DNA of 64,000 nucleotides from Bacteroidia bacterium (GTDB taxonomy: Bacteria > Bacteroidota > Bacteroidia > J057 > JADKCL01), in contig JACJYV010000010.1 in NCBI GenBank assembly GCA_020635905.1, forward strand, positions 1 through 64,000, read 5' to 3'. Numbering within the stretch: position 1 is the first letter of the stretch; each line of letters begins with the position of its first letter. Below are positions 61,301 to 64,000 of this stretch, in pieces. The notes under the pieces were generated by a model. That model saw only the letters and a program-made list of their open reading frames with translations. It searched no databases and was not told the origin of the DNA. The translations under genes and the position numbers were made by a program.

Positions 61301-64000
61301 GCCTGCGGTGAAAGACTGCCACAAGGTAGCTTTGCGGGTCGTGGTGGTCGTCTGGCTCTGATCCAGCTGCTGGCCGCCGCCACCGCCTCCGCCTGTGGTG
61401 GAGCCGTCGGTCACGGTCAGGGTCACCTGATTGGCACCCAGGTTGCTGCAATCAAAGCTGGTTACATCCAGGCTCAGATTCACGATGCCACAGGCATCGT
61501 TGGAGCCATTGTCCACGGCCTGGGCCGTGGTGCTGGCGTTGCCATTGGCGTCCAGTTGCACCGTCACATCCTGACAAATGGCAATGGGATCAACATTATC
61601 TTCCACCCTAACACTGGCGCTACAGGTGCTGCTGTTGCCGTTCACATCCGTTACAGTCAGGGTTACAGGGTTAGATCCCTGATCAGAACAATCAAAGCTG
61701 CTCGGGCTGACCACGTAGCTTTGGATGCCACACGCGTCGGTCGAGGAATTATCCACGTCCTGACCTGCGATGGAAACTGTTCCACCTGAACTCAGTTGCA
61801 CCGTGATATCCTTACAAATTGCAACAGGTGGAGTATTGTCCTCAATGGTCACATTGGCGGTACAGATGGAGTAGTTATTATTCACGTCCACCACGGCGAG
61901 GGTTACCACGTTGGCACCAATGTTATTGCAATCAAATGTATTGGGGGGACTTACCGTGATAAACTGAATGGTACAGTTATCCGTGGAGCCCCCGTCCACC
62001 TGACCGCCTGCAATGCTCACATTGCCCGTGGCGTCCAGGCTTACCGTAATATCCTGGCACAAGGCCAGCGGCGGGATTTGATCCACTACCGTGACCGTTG
62101 CGGTACAGGTGCTGCTGTTGCCATTGACGTCAGAAGCGGTCAAAGTAACGGTATTGGGGCCGACACTCGAGCAATCAAAGAGATTTTGCCCGGTACCCAG
62201 GCTGAGTGATGCCACTCCGCAGGCGTCGTTGGTGCCGCCGTCCACATCCTGAGGCGTGATCGAGGCATTGCCGTTATTATCCAGTTGGATGGTGATATCC
62301 TGACAAACTGCCACCGGGGGAACAGTATCCAGAATTGAAACCGTACCCGTACAGTTGCTGCTGTTGCCATTATTATCAACCACCGTCAGGGTTACCACGT
62401 TGTTGGTGATTACGCTCTGGCAGGTAAAGGTGGATTGGGAAATGCTGTAAGTGGCAATTCCGCAGGCATCAGATGAACCATTATCCAGATCCTGAGCCGT
62501 AATGGAGGCATTACCCTGGGCATCGAGCTGCAGGGTGAGGTTTTGACAAAGAGCTACGGGAGCGATATTATCCTGAACGGTTACATTGGCAGAGCAGGAA
62601 CTGCTGTTGCCGTTATTGTCGGTTACGGTTAAGGTCACCGCATTTGCGCCAACATTTGAACAGCCGAAAGTGGTAGTGCTCAAAGTCAATGAAGCAATTC
62701 CACAGGCATCTGAAGACCCGTTGTTCACAGCGTTTGCAGTGGTAGAACCGTTTCCGGAGGCATTTAACTGCACGGTCACATTCTGGCAGAGAGCAACGGG
62801 CAATTCATTATCCGAAACCGCCACATTAAAGGTACAGGATGCTGTATTACCATTGGCATCGGTTACAGTAAACGAATTTACGGTAGTCCCCACCGGGTAC
62901 AGGGCTCCACTACCCAGCCCACCGTTCTGTGCCACAGTTTGGCCGGGGCAATTGTCAGAGGCGGTTACCAAATAGCTAACATTAGCCCCGCAAACTCCAA
63001 AATCCGTGGAAACTGCAATATTCGCAGGGCAGTTAATTACAGGATTTTCATTGTCAATGACTACCACATGAAAGGTACAGGAAGCAGTATTGCCGCTGGC
63101 ATCCGTTGCGGTAAAGGTGTTGGTTGTATTGCCGATGGGGAACACGGCTCCGCTCGCCAGTCCTGCCGACTGAGAAACGGACTGTCCGGGGCAATTATCA
63201 GAGGCAGTTACCACATAGCTTACCGCTGCACCACAAACTCCCAGATCGTTGTTAACTGTGATATTGGCAGGGCATGTGATTTCCGGATTTTCATTGTCAA
63301 CCACGGTGACAGTGAAACAACATTCATCAGAATTACCAGCGGGATCTGTTGCCTGATAGCATACAGTGGTAGTTCCCACCGGAAATTCATCGCCATTCAA
63401 AAGGGTGGTATTGGCAATATTACCAGGGCCGTTGCTTCGGCTTACCGTTGCACTACAGTTGTCGGTTGCGACCGGATTAGCCCAGCTTACGATTGCACCA
63501 CATGAGCCTGGGGTGGCGAGGTTACACTTAAAGGCAAGAGAATCCAAAAGATAGGTTGCTGCGGGGTTGTTATCTTCCCTTACAAAAAGGATGTTAATGC
63601 CTTGCGAGACGTCGAAAGTAATGGGGAAATTATAAGTTACGACCGCCGTATTGGTCGATCCCTGTCCACCCATAATGGCATCAATTGAAACCGCTCCAAG
63701 GGCAGAAACGTTGAGGGTCACATCTGCGGTGTATTGTCCTCCAATGGGCGGGAAACAATTTCCACAACTTACATTATTACTGATTTGAAAGGGAACTGTG
63801 GTTCCTCCAGCAGTGTAAGGCCCTTCAGCTTTGTAAATCTCCCCGCCACTATTGTCTGCCAACAGCACACCTGCAACCTGGTTTTGGTTACCGTCTGTAA
63901 ACACCCAGCGCACATCCGTATCAATGATGGTTCGGGTCCAGATGGAGGTAAAATCCAGGGTAATGGGATCGCCGGCCTGAAATAATCCTGCGGGGACAAT
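52397..64000 (-). CDS. Giant T9SS adhesin, 3' part (5' end outside the window)
   Basis: Open from the window edge to its stop: at least 3867 codons; the true start lies beyond 64000. In order from the edge: a beta domain, three HYR domains (CPANITVNNDLGVCGAAVSY, TDASGNTASCTF), six related repeats of about 80 aa (PVALCQNVTVQLNASGNGST), of which the sixth is split by an inserted domain with a seven-Gly linker, two more HYR units, 23 repeats of exactly 87 aa plus one divergent (PVALCQDLTIQLSAGTNNGD), four SprB-like repeats (CNGASDGSIDYSLSGGCQPY), a segment with clustered Cys, and a type A sorting domain (FEAFPNPFEEKTTLRFTLPK ... YRKLILVR). Four Cys per 87-aa repeat allow two disulfides per unit. 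A long surface fibre or adhesin is likely by build. Confidence 0.92.
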   Translation of the reverse strand: MVPAGLFQAGDPITLDFTSIWTRTIIDTDVRWVFTDGNQNQVAGVLLADNSGGEIYKAEGPYTAGGTTVPFQISNNVSCGNCFPPIGGQYTADVTLNVSALGAVSIDAIMGGQGSTNTAVVTYNFPITFDVSQGINILFVREDNNPAATYLLDSLAFKCNLATPGSCGAIVSWANPVATDNCSATVSRSNGPGNIANTTLLNGDEFPVGTTTVCYQATDPAGNSDECCFTVTVVDNENPEITCPANITVNNDLGVCGAAVSYVVTASDNCPGQSVSQSAGLASGAVFPIGNTTNTFTATDASGNTASCTFHVVVIDNENPVINCPANIAVSTDFGVCGANVSYLVTASDNCPGQTVAQNGGLGSGALYPVGTTVNSFTVTDANGNTASCTFNVAVSDNELPVALCQNVTVQLNASGNGSTTANAVNNGSSDACGIASLTLSTTTFGCSNVGANAVTLTVTDNNGNSSSCSANVTVQDNIAPVALCQNLTLQLDAQGNASITAQDLDNGSSDACGIATYSISQSTFTCQSVITNNVVTLTVVDNNGNSSNCTGTVSILDTVPPVAVCQDITIQLDNNGNASITPQDVDGGTNDACGVASLSLGTGQNLFDCSSVGPNTVTLTASDVNGNSSTCTATVTVVDQIPPLALCQDITVSLDATGNVSIAGGQVDGGSTDNCTIQFITVSPPNTFDCNNIGANVVTLAVVDVNNNYSICTANVTIEDNTPPVAICKDITVQLSSGGTVSIAGQDVDNSSTDACGIQSYVVSPSSFDCSDQGSNPVTLTVTDVNGNSSTCSASVRVEDNVDPIAICQDVTVQLDANGNASTTAQAVDNGSNDACGIVNLSLDVTSFDCSNLGANQVTLTVTDGSTTGGGGGGGQQLDQSQTTTTTRKATLWQSFTAGVTGQLTQIDLIMHASSTTNTKNLTIYAGAGTGGTQLSGPQTLTFSTNSVFESFTLSTPIPVVAGQVYTISLVGFTSTRISYAAGTNPYAGGEMDVVGGLDDLAFRTYVTTSGGSNGNSPNTATCTATVTVQDTIPPTINCPPTQNLIATSAAGATATFTNPVGSDNCPSTTAQTAGLPSGSTFPIGSTTNTFTVTDASGNTASCSFDINVVGVPPAIVCPADITVNTTAGQCDGVATYIATDPVGIPASTITYTIAPGSTFPLGSTSVTATATNSVGSSSCSFIVTVEDHEAPVALCQDLTIQLSAGTNNGDGAASITATQVDNGSNDACGIASLVLDNTSFDCSNVSTSPNTVTLTVTDNNGNQSTCTAGITVEDNVPPVAICQDLTIQLSAGTNNGDGAASITPQQVDNGSSDNCTVASLALDNTSFDCSDVSTSPNTVTLTVTDVNGNQSTCTAGITVQDNVPPVAICQDLTIQLSAGTNNGDGAASITPQQVDNGSSDNCSVANLALNNTSFDCSDVSTSPNTVTLTVTDVNGNQSTCTAGITVQDNVPPVALCQNLTIQLNAGTNNGDGSASITPQQVDNGSSDNCSVANLALDNTSFDCSDVSTSPNTVTLTVTDVNGNQSTCTAGITVEDNVPPVALCQDLTIQLSAGTNNGDGAASITTQQVDNGSSDNCSVASLALDNTSFDCSDVSTSPNTVTLTVTDVNGNQSTCTAGITVEDNVPPAALCQDLTIQLSAGTNNGDGAASITPQQVDNGSSDNCSVANLALDNTSFDCSDVSTSPNTVTLTVTDVNGNQSTCTAGITVEDNVPPVAICQDLTIQLSAGTNNGDGAASITPQQVNNGSSDNCSVANLALDNTSFDCSDVSTSPNTVTLTVTDVNGNQSTCTAGITVEDNVPPVAICQDLTIQLSAGTNNGDGAASITPQQVDNGSSDNCTVASLALNNTSFSCADVSTSPNTVTLTVTDVNGNQTTCTAGITVEDNVPPVALCQDLTIQLSAGTNNGDGSASITPQQVDNGSSDNCTVASLALDNTSFSCSDVSTSPNTVALTVTDVNGNQSTCTAGITVQDNVPPVAICQDLTIQLSAGTNNGDGAASITPQQVDNGSSDNCSVANLALDNTSFDCSDVSTSPNTVTLTVTDVNGNQSTCTAGITVEDNVPPVALCQDLTIQLSAGTNNGDGAASITPQQVDNGSSDNCSVANLALDNTSFDCSDVSTSPNTVTLTVTDVNGNQSTCTAGITVEDNVPPVAICQDLTIQLSAGTNNGDGAASITPQQVDNGSSDNCTVASLALDNTSFDCSDVSTSPNTVTLTVTDVNGNQSTCTAGITVQDNVPPVALCQNLTIQLNAGTNNGDGSASITPQQVDNGSSDNCSVANLALDNTSFDCSDVSTSPNSVTLTVTDVNGNQSTCTAGITVEDNVPPVALCQDLTIQLSAGTNNGDGAASITPQQVDNGSSDNCTVASLALDNTSFNCGDVSTSPNTVTLTVTDVNGNQSTCTAGITVEDNVPPVAICQDLTIQLSAGTNNGDGAASITPQQVDNGSSDNCSVANLALDNTSFDCSDVSTSPNTVTLTVTDVNGNQSTCTAGITVEDNVPPVALCQDLTIQLSAGTNNGDGAASITTQQVDNGSSDNCSVASLALDNTSFDCSDVSTSPNTVTLTVTDVNGNQSTCTAGITVEDNVPPAALCQDLTIQLSAGTNNGDGAASITPQQVDNGSSDNCSVASLSLDNTSFDCSDVSTSPNTVTLTVTDVNGNQSTCTAGITVQDNIPPVALCQDLTIQLSAGTNNGDGAASITPQQVDNGSSDNCSVANLALDNTSFDCSDVSTSPNTVTLTVTDVNGNQSTCTAGITVQDNVPPVALCQDLTIQLSAGTNNGDGAASITPQQVDNGSSDNCSIANLALDNTSFDCSDVSTSPNTVTLTVTDVNGNQSTCTAGITVEDNVPPVALCQDLTIQLSAGTNNGDGAASITPQQVDNGSSDNCTVASLALDNTSFDCSDVSTSPNTVTLTVTDVNGNQSTCTAGITVEDNVPPVALCQDLTIQLSAGTNNGDGAASITPQQVDNGSSDNCTVASLALDNTSFSCSDVSTSPNTVTLTVTDVNGNQSTCTAGITVEDNVPPVALCQYLTIQLSAGTNNGDGAASITPQQVDNGSSDNCSVANLALDNTSFDCSDVSTSPNTVTLTVTDVNGNQSTCTAGITVEDNVPPVAICQDLTIQLSAGTNNGDGAASITPQQVDNGSSDNCTVASLALDNTSFSCADVSTSPNTVTLTVTDVNGNQSTCTAGITVEDNIAPIALCQDLTINTDSTGLVAITPQQIDNGSSDNCTVASLAVNPNTFDCNDKGQNPVVLTVTDVNGNVSTCNATVTVTNDPLVCSTTSPTFACGYNISCNGQTDGQATVSVTGGCLPYNYLWTDGQLTATAINLAAGTYSVTVTDGVGDQTTCSITLTEPAQLVDGSTIPTFACGYNVSCNGASDGSIDYSLSGGCQPYTYSWTGPNGYTFSGQDPQNIAAGTYNVTATDQNGCFVTNSFTLTEPALLNGSSVIPTYACGYNISCNGNSDGSIDYSMTGGCQPYSYSWSGPNGFTATSQDISNLVAGTYTVTTTDANGCSLTQSFTLTQPAVMQITSLVPSVYAGGYNIGCNGGANGKITVNIAGGASCQAYTVTLSGPVSGTQTGGTPRIFTGLTAGTYTVTVTDANGCTDVSTITLTQAPPLSVDAGVDRLVILNTPFLCPTITAIPTGGVAPYSYYWFRLPSPLPFLNGQTMIDCPTTTTTYVVRIKDANSCVAFDTVVVNVIQRNAVGNPDCDTLGFKFCFFETCTDTCIRTGNVIDSLASYTIQGNCLGDCDNCGPCANQGSKVAMPEEDGQGNSAASAEFLTNEPTFEAFPNPFEEKTTLRFTLPKEDQVTVLVFDLRGELVGTLFDGQVEANERTEVTFQPEHVTEGVYISKLVTGSGAVFYRKLILVR
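54419..60421 (-). repeat. 23 tandem 261-bp coding repeats
   Basis: The array is exactly 6003 bp, 23 x 261, with no indel. Units differ mainly at a few codons (VALCQ/VAICQ/AALCQ, CSVAN/CTVAS, FDCSDV/FSCADV, VEDN/VQDN). Each encodes Cys at four fixed places. A shorter, diverged 24th unit follows (54418 to about 54190). Confidence 0.95.

Overview
The window looks like a chromosomal piece of a Bacteroidota, most likely of the Saprospiria/Lewinella type. The main signs are secreted proteins with type IX secretion (T9SS) C-terminal sorting domains of type A and type B, a PorP/SprF-type membrane protein next to an OmpA/PD40 protein, many lipoproteins with LxxC lipoboxes, HYR-like and SprB-like adhesin repeats, weak or absent Shine-Dalgarno sequences, and a recurring promoter of the form TTG-N(18-20)-TAnnTTTG. 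That promoter is best seen in front of the tRNA-Leu gene and of a small gene at 4225-4491. The genus assignment is inference.

Region 1-5.4 kb holds small accessory genes: a helical-repeat protein, two small exported proteins, a TIR-like candidate defence effector and a TetR-family regulator with a likely operator. Region 5.8-10.4 kb centres on a two-component system: a TPR/HisKA_3 histidine kinase and a NarL-type response regulator, plus an exported protein. A near-palindrome lies at the -33 region both of the regulator gene and of the exported-protein gene, which suggests autoregulation and a first target. Region 10.6-21.4 kb has a molybdopterin oxidoreductase, lipoproteins, a DUF3052-like protein, valyl-tRNA synthetase (valS), two related outer-membrane proteins and a membrane-anchored protein.

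At 21.47-23.41 kb a class IIC group II intron sits between a giant T9SS gene and that gene's own terminator, in antisense to the gene. The giant gene (23.4-30.5 kb) encodes 2361 aa of roughly 100-residue cysteine-containing repeats. Next come galactokinase and a sugar-1-phosphate nucleotidyltransferase (overlapping), two coupled glycosyltransferases running the other way, and a compact T9SS operon (type B cargo, PorP/SprF, OmpA) at 35.9-41.5 kb. ribBA, a leucine-rich-repeat protein and tRNA-Leu(CAG) follow.

Region 44.6-47.9 kb is the most mobile-looking part. An AAA ATPase with a nuclease-like C-terminus is flanked by two related palindromic repeats. The downstream palindrome has been split by an IS1634-like element with 15-bp terminal inverted repeats and a 104-bp flanking duplication. 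The right end has a lipid-anchored proline-iminopeptidase-like hydrolase, another T9SS cargo gene, a heptanucleotide minisatellite, a GC-rich island of unknown nature, and the 3' part of a giant adhesin gene. That gene is open to the window edge (at least 3867 codons) and contains 23 consecutive repeats of exactly 261 bp, with signs of recent sequence exchange at 9- and 11-unit distances.
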